Shown here piece after piece: positions 45,487 through 53,464 of a DNA stretch of 64,000 nt. The stretch is from NCBI GenBank assembly GCA_963791885.1, contig CAWBUL010000005.1:1860001-1924000 (forward strand), read 5' to 3'. This stretch comes from CAVSUZ01 sp963791885. GTDB taxonomy: Bacteria; Pseudomonadota; Alphaproteobacteria; Acetobacterales; Acetobacteraceae. The first letter of the stretch is position 1. The number at the start of each line of letters is the position of its first letter. The notes under the pieces were generated by a model that saw only the letters and a program-made list of their open reading frames with translations, searched no databases and was not told the DNA's origin. The position numbers and the translations under genes are program-made.

Positions 45487-46547
45487 GCGGCCTCGGCCAG
45501 CACCGTGTCACGCTCGGGCGCCGAACGGGTTGCGCCGGATTCGATGAGCGGAGTGAAGAATGCGTCGATCAGGTGGCGAACGGCCGGAACGTCTGCAAGG
45601 CGCATGACGCCGGCGCGGAATTCGGCCGAGCCGGGCAGCCCTCGGGAGTACCAAGCGAGATGCTTGCGGGCGATGCGCAGGCCGGCTTCGGTGCCGTAGT
45701 GGCTGAGCATCGCGTCGTAGTGGCGGAGCATGATCGCGGTCTGCTGGGCCAGGCCGGGTTCGGGCAGCGTTTCGCCGGTGCGAAGATAGTGGGCGACGTG
45801 GGCGGGGAACCACGGACGGCCGTAGCAGCCGCGCCCGATCATCACGCCGTCAGCGCCGGAGCGGTGCAGCGCGGTCTCGGCGTCGTGCAGGGTGATGATG
45901 TCGCCGTTAACGATGACCGGGATGCGGACGGCGTCCTTTACGCGGCGGATGAAGTGCCAGTCGGCGGTGCCGTTGTAGAATTGCTGGCGGGTTCGGCCGT
46001 GGACGGTGACCATCCGGATGCCGCAGTCCTCGGCAATACGCGCGAGGTTGGGTGCATTCAGATTGGCGTGGTCCCAGCCCATGCGCATTTTGAGCGTGAC
46101 CGGAACGGGGACGGCTCGGACGGTCGCGCGCAGGATGGCGCCGGCGGCGAGTTCGTCGCGCATCAAGGCCGAGCCGGCCTGCTGGCCGAGCGCGACCTTT
46201 TTGACGGGGCAGCCGAAGTTGATGTCGATGAGGTCCGCACCGCGGTCCACAGCGAGGCGTGCGGCTTCTGCTATCGCACCGGGTTCGCACCCGGCGAGTT
46301 GGAGGGCGGAAACGCCGCCGACACCGTCCACCTCGGCCATGCGCAGCGTGTTCCGGTTTTCCCGGATCATCGCCCAGGAGGCGATCATTTCGGAGACCAC
46401 CATGCCGGCGCCGAGTTCTTTGGCCAGCCGCCGGAAGGGTAGGTCGGTGACGCCGGACATGGGCGCGAGGATGGCGGGCGTTTCGATGCACACACCCTCG
46501 GCAAGGCGAAGGGGCGCGACCGTGCCCGAAGCGTTACAGATGCCCAT
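45483..46547 (-). CDS. dusB: tRNA-dihydrouridine synthase B (NifR3)
   Basis: A 354-residue flavoprotein that reduces uridines in tRNA. From ATG 46547 (MGICNASGTVAPLRLAEG) the TIM barrel follows: LAPMSGVTDLPFRRLAKELGAG, INFGCPVKKVA with the catalytic cysteine, VTVHGRTRQQFYNG, VIVNGDIIT and GVMIGRGCYGRPW. It heads the dusB-ntrB-ntrC-ntrY-ntrX-dat operon, the classic nifR3 position. The open frame to 46601 is not needed. Confidence 0.94.
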   Translation of the reverse strand: MGICNASGTVAPLRLAEGVCIETPAILAPMSGVTDLPFRRLAKELGAGMVVSEMIASWAMIRENRNTLRMAEVDGVGGVSALQLAGCEPGAIAEAARLAVDRGADLIDINFGCPVKKVALGQQAGSALMRDELAAGAILRATVRAVPVPVTLKMRMGWDHANLNAPNLARIAEDCGIRMVTVHGRTRQQFYNGTADWHFIRRVKDAVRIPVIVNGDIITLHDAETALHRSGADGVMIGRGCYGRPWFPAHVAHYLRTGETLPEPGLAQQTAIMLRHYDAMLSHYGTEAGLRIARKHLAWYSRGLPGSAEFRAGVMRLADVPAVRHLIDAFFTPLIESGATRSAPERDTVLAEAA

Positions 46548-46606
46548 GATTTGGGCAGAATAGCGCCACACGGGGTCCAGTGCAATGCGGAAGAGGTACA
46601 CAGAGT

Positions 46607-46633
46607 GGGGCTGAGCGTGATGCGCCCAGCCCC
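46607..46633 (-). terminator. Hairpin behind the micro-ORF
   Basis: GGGGCTG and CAGCCCC pair over seven bases, with GCG and CGC pairing further in. It lies eight bases beyond the stop of the 27-codon ORF and 60 bases before dusB, so it could end the small transcript or attenuate read-through into the ntr operon. No T run is present. Confidence 0.5.
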
Positions 46634-46640
46634 AAACCCC

Positions 46641-46724
46641 TTACCTTCGTTTCACAATGATCTTGACCCTGATGGTGAAGATGACCATGATTGAAGGCAG
46701 GAAAAAGGGATGGGTTGTAGCCAT
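46641..46724 (-). CDS. Candidate 27-residue membrane micropeptide
   Basis: ATG 46724 follows CGGAGGAAAGAG, a near-ideal ribosome binding site with GGAGG six bases ahead. The peptide starts MATTHPFFLPSIMVIFT and ends VKIIVKRR before TAA: a short hydrophobic stretch followed by a strongly basic tail, as in single-span membrane peptides. The ORF lies alone in the 281-base gap between the VOC enzyme gene and dusB, flanked by two hairpins. I do not recognise it. Its reality rests on the ribosome binding site, composition and hairpins and has not been confirmed. Confidence 0.45.
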   Translation of the reverse strand: MATTHPFFLPSIMVIFTIRVKIIVKRR

Positions 46725-46772
46725 CTCTTTCCTCCGTGTGATCGAGCAGGCACTCAGCCTGGCTGCTCATCA

Positions 46773-46801
46773 GGCGCCGGTCAGACCAACTGGCCGGCGC
46801 C
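46773..46801. terminator. Hairpin downstream of the VOC enzyme gene
   Basis: GGCGCCGG at 46773-46780 pairs perfectly with CCGGCGCC at 46794-46801 around a 13-base loop. It is followed by ACATTTTT on the plus strand and lies 27 bases beyond the stop of the minus-strand VOC gene. It probably ends that transcript before the micro-ORF. Confidence 0.55.
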
Positions 46802-46828
46802 ACATTTTTGAGCGGTATCTGTTAAGAA

Positions 46829-47731
46829 TCAGTCCAGTGCCATCGCCCAGCGCGCGGCCTCGTAGCCGCCCGGTGCGTAGTGGGTGTTGGTCTGCGTCGG
46901 GTCGCGGTTCACCAGCGGGCGGGCGTAGAGTGGGTGGCGCATTGAGCGCACCTCATGCTCGATCTGGAACAGCACCTTGCCGCTATCGAGGTCCACAAGA
47001 TCGGTGAAGCGGTACTGGTGCTGGTCGCTTTCCTCGGTGATCAGGCCGCGCTCCACGAGCTTGCGATGCGGGCCGGAGAAGTCGGCCAGCGAGATCTGGA
47101 TGTGGTGCCCGTCATAGGCCGGCAGTTTGTGCGACGTGTGGCGGTAGATCGCCTTGTTGCCATCGCCGAGCACCGCCCATGCGTACGCGCCGCGCGCATC
47201 GTCGGCCACCGCGGCAACGCCGCCGAGGATTTCCCGATAGAAGCGGGCGATGCCTTCCAGGTTGGTCTTTTCAGGCACGTCGAACTCGACATAGGGCATG
47301 CCGAGCCGGATGGGTCCGAAGCGTGCCATGTCGGGCGCGTGACAACGAATGCGGTTGCCCCAGGGGCAGGTGGTTTCCACGCCGTCATTGGTCTCGCGGA
47401 AGCTGAACTTCGTTTCCGCCAGGTCTTTTTGCACGGCGTGGAGACGCTTCAGCAGCAGTTCCAGATCGGGCAGCACGAGGCCTGTGGTCCCACGCACGAC
47501 CTGGGCCGGGCGTGCCGGCAGATGAAACTGTGCCCGCCCGACATTGACCCACATGTTGGATAGGCCGGTCATGATGTAGGGGTCGCGGGTGAGGCCGAGA
47601 CCGGTGATGTAAAAAATGGTCGCCAGTCTCTGGTCCGGAACAGTGACGTTCACGTGGCCAAGTTCGACGACGTTGCCCAGGTCTTCCACGGTGCGGTCGT
47701 AGACCGGCTTCTTGGTCATGGTGTCGCCCAT
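46829..47731 (-). CDS. VOC family protein, extradiol dioxygenase-like
   Basis: A 300-residue two-module vicinal-oxygen-chelate protein. AGGAG stands ten bases before ATG 47731. The metal triad of type I extradiol dioxygenases is visible: His in VVELGHVNVTVPD, His in YDGHHIQISLADF and Glu in KVLFQIEHEVRS, and the length fits that class. If active it would cleave a catechol ring with oxygen and ferrous iron. It follows the acyl-CoA dehydrogenase gene on the same strand and faces the transporter/amidohydrolase cluster. Other VOC functions remain possible. Confidence 0.78.
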   Translation of the reverse strand: MGDTMTKKPVYDRTVEDLGNVVELGHVNVTVPDQRLATIFYITGLGLTRDPYIMTGLSNMWVNVGRAQFHLPARPAQVVRGTTGLVLPDLELLLKRLHAVQKDLAETKFSFRETNDGVETTCPWGNRIRCHAPDMARFGPIRLGMPYVEFDVPEKTNLEGIARFYREILGGVAAVADDARGAYAWAVLGDGNKAIYRHTSHKLPAYDGHHIQISLADFSGPHRKLVERGLITEESDQHQYRFTDLVDLDSGKVLFQIEHEVRSMRHPLYARPLVNRDPTQTNTHYAPGGYEAARWAMALD

Positions 47732-47766
47732 CGTCGCTTCGCTCCTGCGGTCTGTTTGGTCGATCC

Positions 47767-47837
47767 TAGTGTCTCAGTGGCCTGCTTATCCCTTCCGTTC
47801 GCCGCTTGACGCGGCGAACTTCAGGGGCAGGACACTA
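47767..47837. repeat. 71-bp nested palindrome containing the 19-bp repeat, copy 2
   Basis: TAGTGTC at 47767-47773 pairs with GACACTA at 47831-47837; CCTGC/GCAGG and CCCT/AGGG pair inside; the centre is a nine-pair hairpin GTTCGCCGC/GCGGCGAAC at 47797-47819 with a five-base loop. The right arm (47819-47837) is identical over 19 bases to 34957-34975 and includes the acyl-CoA dehydrogenase stop codon. It lies between that gene and the VOC gene, so it may attenuate transcription or be a non-autonomous mobile element. Confidence 0.65.
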
Positions 47838-48986
47838 CGCCGCCTCGGCCTTGCCGAACAATCCGCCGAGACGGGCCAGTTCCGCCAGATGGTAGTCGGC
47901 ATCGCCGAACATCTGGTCGATCATGGTCATACGTTTGAAATAGTGGCCAACCTTGTACTCCATCGTCATGCCGATACCGCCGTGAAGCTGGATGGCCTCT
48001 TGCCCGATATGGCGGCCGGAGCGGCCAATCTGTGTTTTCGCGGCAGAGATGGCGCGACGGCGTTCAATGGCGTTGGTTTCGGTGGACATGATCGTGGCGA
48101 ACATCGCCATGCTGCGGGCTTGTTCGAGCGCGGTCAGCATGTCCACCGCGCGGTGCTGCAGCGCCTGGAACTGTCCGATCGGGCGGCCGAATTGCTGGCG
48201 GGTTTTCAGATAGTCGAGCGTGATCTCCTGCATGCTGGCCATCACGCCGACGGCTTCCGCGCACAGGGCGGCGATGGCCTGATCCACGGCGGCCTCGATA
48301 GCGGGCAGAGCCGCGCCGGGTTTGCCGAGCGGCTCGGCATGGCTTTGCTGGAAGGTGATTTCCGCGGCGCGAAGGCCGTCCTGTGTCGGGTAGGAGCGCC
48401 GGGTGACGCCGGGGGCATTCGCATCGACCAGGAACAGGCCGATGCCGTCGCGGTCCTGGGGGCTGCCTGAGATCCGGGCGGTGACGAGGAGCCGGTCTGC
48501 CGTATCGCCGTGCAGGGCTACGCTCTTTTCACCGGAAACGGCCCATGTCCCGCCGCTTTGCCGTGCCTCGGTGGCGACGTGGGCGAGATTCCAGCGAGAT
48601 CGGCGCTCGAGATGAGCGAAGGCGAGTTTCAGCTGCCCTTGCGTGATCAGTGGGATAAGCTGGGATTGTTGTGTTTCGCTGCCTGCCTGACGGAGCAGGC
48701 CGCCGCCGAGGATCACGGTGGCGGTGTAGGGTTCGAGGATCAGGCCACGGCCGAAGGCTTCCATGACGATCATGGTCTCGACCGGGCCGCCACCGAAGCC
48801 GCCATGCTCTTCAGAAAATGGTAGGCCGAGCAGACCTTGATCCGCGTATTGCGACCATAGCGCTGGGCTGAAGCCGTCGGGCTCCTTCATGTAGGTTTTG
48901 CGCTGCTCGAAGCCGTAACGGTCTGCGATCAGCCGATCGACGCTGTCCTTCAACAGACGTTGTTCGTCCGTCAGGTCGAAATCCAT
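47835..48986 (-). CDS. Acyl-CoA dehydrogenase family protein
   Basis: A 383-residue flavoprotein. GGGAGG seven bases ahead supports ATG 48986 (MDFDLTDEQRLLKDSV) over the ATG at 48998. LGLPFSEEHGGFGGGPVE, DTADRLLVTARI in the mid domain, the FAD helix YLKTRQQFGRPIGQFQALQHRAVDM and the end IQLHGGIGMTMEYKVGHYFKR follow the ACAD pattern; TWAVSGEKSVALHG replaces the more usual binding segment, as in steroid or aromatic-side-chain members (FadE-like). It is divergent from the ABC permease gene at 49031. Confidence 0.88.
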   Translation of the reverse strand: MDFDLTDEQRLLKDSVDRLIADRYGFEQRKTYMKEPDGFSPALWSQYADQGLLGLPFSEEHGGFGGGPVETMIVMEAFGRGLILEPYTATVILGGGLLRQAGSETQQSQLIPLITQGQLKLAFAHLERRSRWNLAHVATEARQSGGTWAVSGEKSVALHGDTADRLLVTARISGSPQDRDGIGLFLVDANAPGVTRRSYPTQDGLRAAEITFQQSHAEPLGKPGAALPAIEAAVDQAIAALCAEAVGVMASMQEITLDYLKTRQQFGRPIGQFQALQHRAVDMLTALEQARSMAMFATIMSTETNAIERRRAISAAKTQIGRSGRHIGQEAIQLHGGIGMTMEYKVGHYFKRMTMIDQMFGDADYHLAELARLGGLFGKAEAA

Positions 48987-49030
48987 CGATCCTCCCATGC
49001 TCTGGCGCTTCTGGTCCGACCAAGATTAGC

Positions 49031-50005
49031 ATGGGGCAACAGCCACGACGAGAACGGCACCGAATGGGAGAAACGAGTTCCGCCCTGGCACGCCAGGGGC
49101 TTGCGAATTTCACACCGACCCTGCCGATGCGCGAGCGCTTCACGCGTTGGACGGATCGGGTTTTCGCGTGGCTCGCGGTCGGGCCGACGGCACTCACGAT
49201 GCTGGTGATCTTCGGGCTGCCGCTGGCGTTTTCCCTGTATCTCAGCATGGAAGGCTGGAGCGCGGATGAGACGCTGTTCGGCGGGCGTTTTGCGGGAGCC
49301 GAGAATTATATCTCGCTGCTGACCGATCCCGATTTCATCGGCAGTCTGTGGCTGACGCTGCTTTATACAGCGATCACGGTGGGTGCGGAGCTGGCGCTGG
49401 GTTTGGGCGTGGCGCTGCTGTTGAATTTGGAGCTGCCGGGCATCGGATTCTTCCGCACGACGCTGATCGTGCCGATGATGATGACGCCGATCGTCGCGGC
49501 GCTGTGCTGGAAGCTGCTGCTGGATCCGGATCACGGCATCATCGACTACATCATCGGCCATCCGATCATCTGGTTGGGTCAGCCCTGGCTTGCACTGATT
49601 TCGGTCTGCATTGCCAGCATTTGGCAGAACGCGCCCTTCGTCTGCATTTTGGCGCTGGCCGGGTTGCGCTCCCTCCCGACCGAACCGCTGGAGGCGGCGG
49701 CGATCGACGGGGCAAGCCGGCTGCAGAGCTTCTGGCATGTGACGTTGCCGTTGCTGAAGCCGTATCTGATCGTGGCCTTGCTGCTGCGCACGATCTTCGA
49801 GTTCCGCGCCTTCGACAATGTCTATGTGATGACGGGAGGCGGACCGGCGAATGCGACGCTGCTGCTGTCGGTCTACACGTTCCAGGCGTCCTTCGTGCAG
49901 TTCGACCTGAGTCTCGGCTCGGCCGCGTCCTGGGTCATGCTGCTGATCGCGATGGTGGTCTGCATGGCCTTCGTGGCGGTGATCCAGCGGCGGGGGAGGG
50001 CCTGA
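49031..50005 (+). CDS. ABC transporter permease (MalF/UgpA type)
   Basis: Up to 324 residues; ATG 49031 and ATG 49064 are both possible and neither has a strong ribosome binding site. Six helices; the EAA loop is PLEAAAIDGASRLQSFWHVTLPLLKP and DNVYVMTGGGPANATLLLSVYTF is the segment typical of first permeases. It opens the catabolic cluster on the plus strand and is coupled to the next permease by a one-base stop/start overlap (TGATG). Confidence 0.9.
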   Translation: MGQQPRRERHRMGETSSALARQGLANFTPTLPMRERFTRWTDRVFAWLAVGPTALTMLVIFGLPLAFSLYLSMEGWSADETLFGGRFAGAENYISLLTDPDFIGSLWLTLLYTAITVGAELALGLGVALLLNLELPGIGFFRTTLIVPMMMTPIVAALCWKLLLDPDHGIIDYIIGHPIIWLGQPWLALISVCIASIWQNAPFVCILALAGLRSLPTEPLEAAAIDGASRLQSFWHVTLPLLKPYLIVALLLRTIFEFRAFDNVYVMTGGGPANATLLLSVYTFQASFVQFDLSLGSAASWVMLLIAMVVCMAFVAVIQRRGRA

Positions 50006-50853
50006 TGGCGCGTTTGGGGGTCGGCTCGCGGCGCAACCGCGTGGTGTTCGCGACCTGCGCTTATACGGCGTTGGTGGCGCTCCTGATCGTATTCCTGTTC
50101 CCGCTGCTCTGGGTGGTTGGTCTGTCGTTCAAGACACGCGTGCAGACCTTCGCCAACCCGCCGCTGTTCTTCTGGAGACCGACGCTGCACAATTATGTCG
50201 CGGTGCTGGGGACGGGTGACTTTCAGACCGCTTTCATCAACTCGCTGCTGATTTCCGCGGCTGCGGTCGCGCTATCGATCATCGTGGGCGTGCCGGCATC
50301 CTATGCATTCGCGCGCTTCCCGTTCCGCGGTAACCGATCGCTGTTTTTCTCTCTGCTGGTGATGCGGATGTTGCCGCCGATCGCGGTGCTGGTGCCGATG
50401 TATGTGCTGTTCAGCAAGCTCGGTCTGGCGCAGACGCGCACCAGCGTCGTTCTGGCCTACACCACGTTCAGCCTGCCGCTCGTGGTGTGGATCATGCGCG
50501 GCTTCTTCGAGGAGATGCCGCGGGAGTTGGAAGAGAGCGCCTGGGTCGATGGGGCGAGCAAATTCGCCGCCTTTCGGATGGTAGCGCTGCCGCTGGTACG
50601 CCCGGGCATCGTCGCTGCCACCATTCTGTGCCTGCTCTTGGCGTGGAACGATTTCATCTTTGCCGCGGTGCTGACCACCGACCGGACGCGCACCTTGCCG
50701 GTGCTGATGGCGAGCTATTCGGGCGACGTTGGGGTCGATTGGGGGGCGATGACGGCTTCGGGCGTGCTGGTGGTGCTGCCCGTGATCCTGTTCGCCTTCC
50801 TGGCACAGCGGCACCTGGTGGCCGGATTATCATCGGGAGCAGTGAAGGGATGA
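50005..50853 (+). CDS. ABC transporter permease (MalG/UgpE type)
   Basis: A 282-residue inner-membrane protein. GGGGGAGGG precedes ATG 50005. The EAA loop is ELEESAWVDGASKFAAFRMVALPLVRP, and the end is HLVAGLSSGAVKG, nearly the same as the partial permease at 1-498. NDFIFAAVLTTDRTRTLPV is characteristic. Together with 49031-50005 it forms the channel of a sugar-type importer. Its stop overlaps the ATG of the binding protein. Confidence 0.9.
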   Translation: MARLGVGSRRNRVVFATCAYTALVALLIVFLFPLLWVVGLSFKTRVQTFANPPLFFWRPTLHNYVAVLGTGDFQTAFINSLLISAAAVALSIIVGVPASYAFARFPFRGNRSLFFSLLVMRMLPPIAVLVPMYVLFSKLGLAQTRTSVVLAYTTFSLPLVVWIMRGFFEEMPRELEESAWVDGASKFAAFRMVALPLVRPGIVAATILCLLLAWNDFIFAAVLTTDRTRTLPVLMASYSGDVGVDWGAMTASGVLVVLPVILFAFLAQRHLVAGLSSGAVKG

Positions 50854-52136
50854 AACTATCTCGGCGTGCGGTACTGGCCGGGTCGGCCACGATGGTGGGA
50901 ACGGCGCGGGCGCGCGCGCAGAGCAAGCCCGACCGTTTGGTTTATATCGGGGATAACGGGCCGTGGCACGCCTGCTTGCAGCAGGAGGTCGCGCCGGCGT
51001 TCGAGAAGCAGACCGGCATCAAGGTGGATTTCTCCTTCCTGCCGGGTGACGCGCTGACCGCGCGGCTGAAAGGCGAGCTGAGCGCCGGGTCCACCAGCAT
51101 CGACATCATCCAGTGGAATCCGAACATGGCCGGCTGGATTACGCCGCACATGCAGGACCACACGAAGTTGCTGGCGGCATACGCGGCGCCGGATTTCGAC
51201 TGGCCGGATTTCCTGCCGTCCGTGCAGGCGATGGCGACGTATAACGGCAAGCTGTCGGGCATTCCGTACCGCGTGATCACCGACATCATGTTCTATCAGA
51301 AGCCGGTGCTCGCGGCGGCCGGGCTTGATAAGCCGCCCGAGAGCTTCGCGCAGTTTCTGGCGGCAGCTCAGGCGTGCACAAAACAGGGCGCGCCGCATCG
51401 CTACGGGACCGGGTTCATCGCGCGGCAGGGACCGGCGATCCTGGATCCGTTCACGCCGTTCCTGCGGTCCGCGGGCGGCGACTTTTACAATCCGAAGACG
51501 GGGGAGATTTTCATCAACAAGCAGCCGGGCGTGGAGGCGCTCGATTTCTACGGCGGGTTGATGAGCAAATACCACGTGATGAATCCGGATTCCTTGACCT
51601 GGGAGTTCGACGGGGTGATCTCAGGCGGGCAGAACGACCAGTTCGCGATGTGCGTGACGATCGCGCCTTATGGCGAGCCGATGAACGACCCCAAATTGTC
51701 CAAGACGGCAGGGAATTGGGCCTTCGCGCCGGTGGCGGGGAAGGATTCGATCGCGCAAAGCCGTACGCATCAGGGCGGCTGGATGCTGGGGGTGCCCGAG
51801 GGAACGAAGAACACGGAATGGGCCTTCGCTTTCATCCAGCTCGCCGCGTCCAAGCAGTGGCTGCGGCGGTCCATCGATCTGGCCAATTGCCCGCCACGCG
51901 ATTCGGTGCTGCGTGATCCTTCGGTGCTGGCGAAGCATCCCTGGGCGCCGGTCATGGCCGAGACACTGAAGAGTGCGACGCTGGATCCACGCGATCCGAT
52001 GTGGGGCGCGGCTCAGTTGCCGCTGCGCCTCGCGGTGTCGCAGATGCTGCTGGGTCAGAAGAACGCACAACAAGCCATGGATGAGGTGGCGCGACAATGG
52101 CAGCGGATTTTCCGCAATGCCGGGCTGAAAGGATAA
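50850..52136 (+). CDS. ABC solute-binding protein, paralogue A
   Basis: A 428-residue periplasmic protein starting at ATG 50850 in the ATGA overlap, with GTGAAGGG ahead. The leader MKLSRRAVLAGSATMVGTARARA has an SRR twin-arginine motif. The body reads SKPDRLVYIGDNGPWHACL, STSIDIIQWNPNMAGWI and VMNPDSLTWEFDGVISGGQNDQ in separate blocks, a family-1 binding protein. It is closely similar along its whole length to the next gene product, so the pair arose by tandem duplication. Confidence 0.9.
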   Translation: MKLSRRAVLAGSATMVGTARARAQSKPDRLVYIGDNGPWHACLQQEVAPAFEKQTGIKVDFSFLPGDALTARLKGELSAGSTSIDIIQWNPNMAGWITPHMQDHTKLLAAYAAPDFDWPDFLPSVQAMATYNGKLSGIPYRVITDIMFYQKPVLAAAGLDKPPESFAQFLAAAQACTKQGAPHRYGTGFIARQGPAILDPFTPFLRSAGGDFYNPKTGEIFINKQPGVEALDFYGGLMSKYHVMNPDSLTWEFDGVISGGQNDQFAMCVTIAPYGEPMNDPKLSKTAGNWAFAPVAGKDSIAQSRTHQGGWMLGVPEGTKNTEWAFAFIQLAASKQWLRRSIDLANCPPRDSVLRDPSVLAKHPWAPVMAETLKSATLDPRDPMWGAAQLPLRLAVSQMLLGQKNAQQAMDEVARQWQRIFRNAGLKG

Positions 52137-52149
52137 GGGGGAAACAAAA

Positions 52150-53460
52150 GTGGACAGCAGCAGTTTTCGTCTTGGGCGCCGCGCGGTGCTCGCCGGCGGT
52201 AGCGCGATCGCAGCGTCGCCGCTCGTTCGCGCGCGTGCGCAGTCGAAGCCGGACAAGCTTGTCTATGTCGGCGATAACGGGCCGTGGCACACCTGCCTGG
52301 TGAATGAGGTTGCACCGGCCTTCGAGAAAGAAACCGGCATCAAGATCGATTTCACTCTGCTGCCGATCGACGCGCTGGTGGCACGGCTGAAGGCGGAGCT
52401 GAGTTCCGGCGGGGGCAGCATCGACATCGTGCAATGGGATGCAAGCATGGCGGGCTGGGTGTCGCGCCACATGCAGGATCATGCGAAACTGTTGAAGGCA
52501 TCGTTCGCGGCGCCGGATTTCGATTGGAACGATTTCCTGCCGACCGTGCAGGGCATGGCGACGTATGACGGCAAGCTGTCGGGCATCCCCTATCGCATCA
52601 GCACCGGCATTCTGATGTATCAGAAGAAGCTGCTGACGGATGCCGGCGTCACGAGCGTGCCTCAGACTTTCGATGAGCTGCTGAAAGCCGCGGAAGCGAC
52701 CACCAAGCAGGGATTGCCGCATCGCTACGGTATCGGCGTGATGGGGCGCCAGGGGCCCGCCATGCTGGGGAGTTACACGCCGTTCCATCGCTCCGCCGGC
52801 GGGCGTTATTACGACGTCAAGACTGGCGAGATCTGGGTCAATCAACCGGCGGGCGTCGATGCGTTGCAGTATTATGGCGACCTGATGACCAAGTACAAGG
52901 TAATGAACCCGGATTCGCTGACCTGGGAGTTCGACGGCATCATCGCTGGGGGCCAGAACGACCAATTCGCCATGACAGTGACCTTGGCCCCGTATGGGGA
53001 AGCGATGAACAATCCCGCCCAATCGAAGACCGGCGGGGACTGGGCATTCAGCATCATGCCGGGCAAGGACACTATCAGCCAGTCGAAGAGCTATCTGGCC
53101 GGCTGGATGCTCGGGGTGCCTGAGGGGACGAAGAACACTGAATGGGCGTTCAAATTCATCCAGATGGCGACATCAAAGAAATGGTTCATGCGCTCCATCG
53201 ATCTCGGCAATTGCCCGCCGCGCACGTCGGTTCTGGGTAATCCAGAGGTTCTGGCCAAGCATCCATGGGCACCGGTTGCCGGCCAATCGCTCAAGACCGC
53301 GGTGGTCGATCACCAGGATCCCGCCTGGAGCACGGCACAGTTGCCGTTGCGGACGGCGGTCTCTCAGGTTCTACTGGGGCAGAAATCGGCTAAACAGGCT
53401 CTGGACGAGGTGGCCCGGCAGTGGAGCCGCATTTTCAAGAATGCCGGGATGAAGGGATAG
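52150..53460 (+). CDS. ABC solute-binding protein, paralogue B
   Basis: A 436-residue protein starting at GTG 52150 behind AAGGGGGAAAC. The leader has LGRRAVLAGGSAIAASPLVRARA. It shares long identical stretches with its upstream paralogue, such as MNPDSLTWEFDG, GGQNDQFAM, GWMLGVPEGTKNTEWAF and LAKHPWAPV, while the mid part that usually forms the ligand pocket differs more (STGILMYQKKLLTDAGVT against ITDIMFYQKPVLAAAGL). The two may bind related ligands and share one permease pair. Four bases separate it from the first amidohydrolase gene. Confidence 0.9.
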   Translation: MDSSSFRLGRRAVLAGGSAIAASPLVRARAQSKPDKLVYVGDNGPWHTCLVNEVAPAFEKETGIKIDFTLLPIDALVARLKAELSSGGGSIDIVQWDASMAGWVSRHMQDHAKLLKASFAAPDFDWNDFLPTVQGMATYDGKLSGIPYRISTGILMYQKKLLTDAGVTSVPQTFDELLKAAEATTKQGLPHRYGIGVMGRQGPAMLGSYTPFHRSAGGRYYDVKTGEIWVNQPAGVDALQYYGDLMTKYKVMNPDSLTWEFDGIIAGGQNDQFAMTVTLAPYGEAMNNPAQSKTGGDWAFSIMPGKDTISQSKSYLAGWMLGVPEGTKNTEWAFKFIQMATSKKWFMRSIDLGNCPPRTSVLGNPEVLAKHPWAPVAGQSLKTAVVDHQDPAWSTAQLPLRTAVSQVLLGQKSAKQALDEVARQWSRIFKNAGMKG

Positions 53461-53464
53461 AAAA

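Noticed and set aside
46657..47007. 116-residue plus-strand frame over the micro-ORF
   Set aside because: It runs through two hairpins into the antisense of the VOC gene, with no ribosome binding site.
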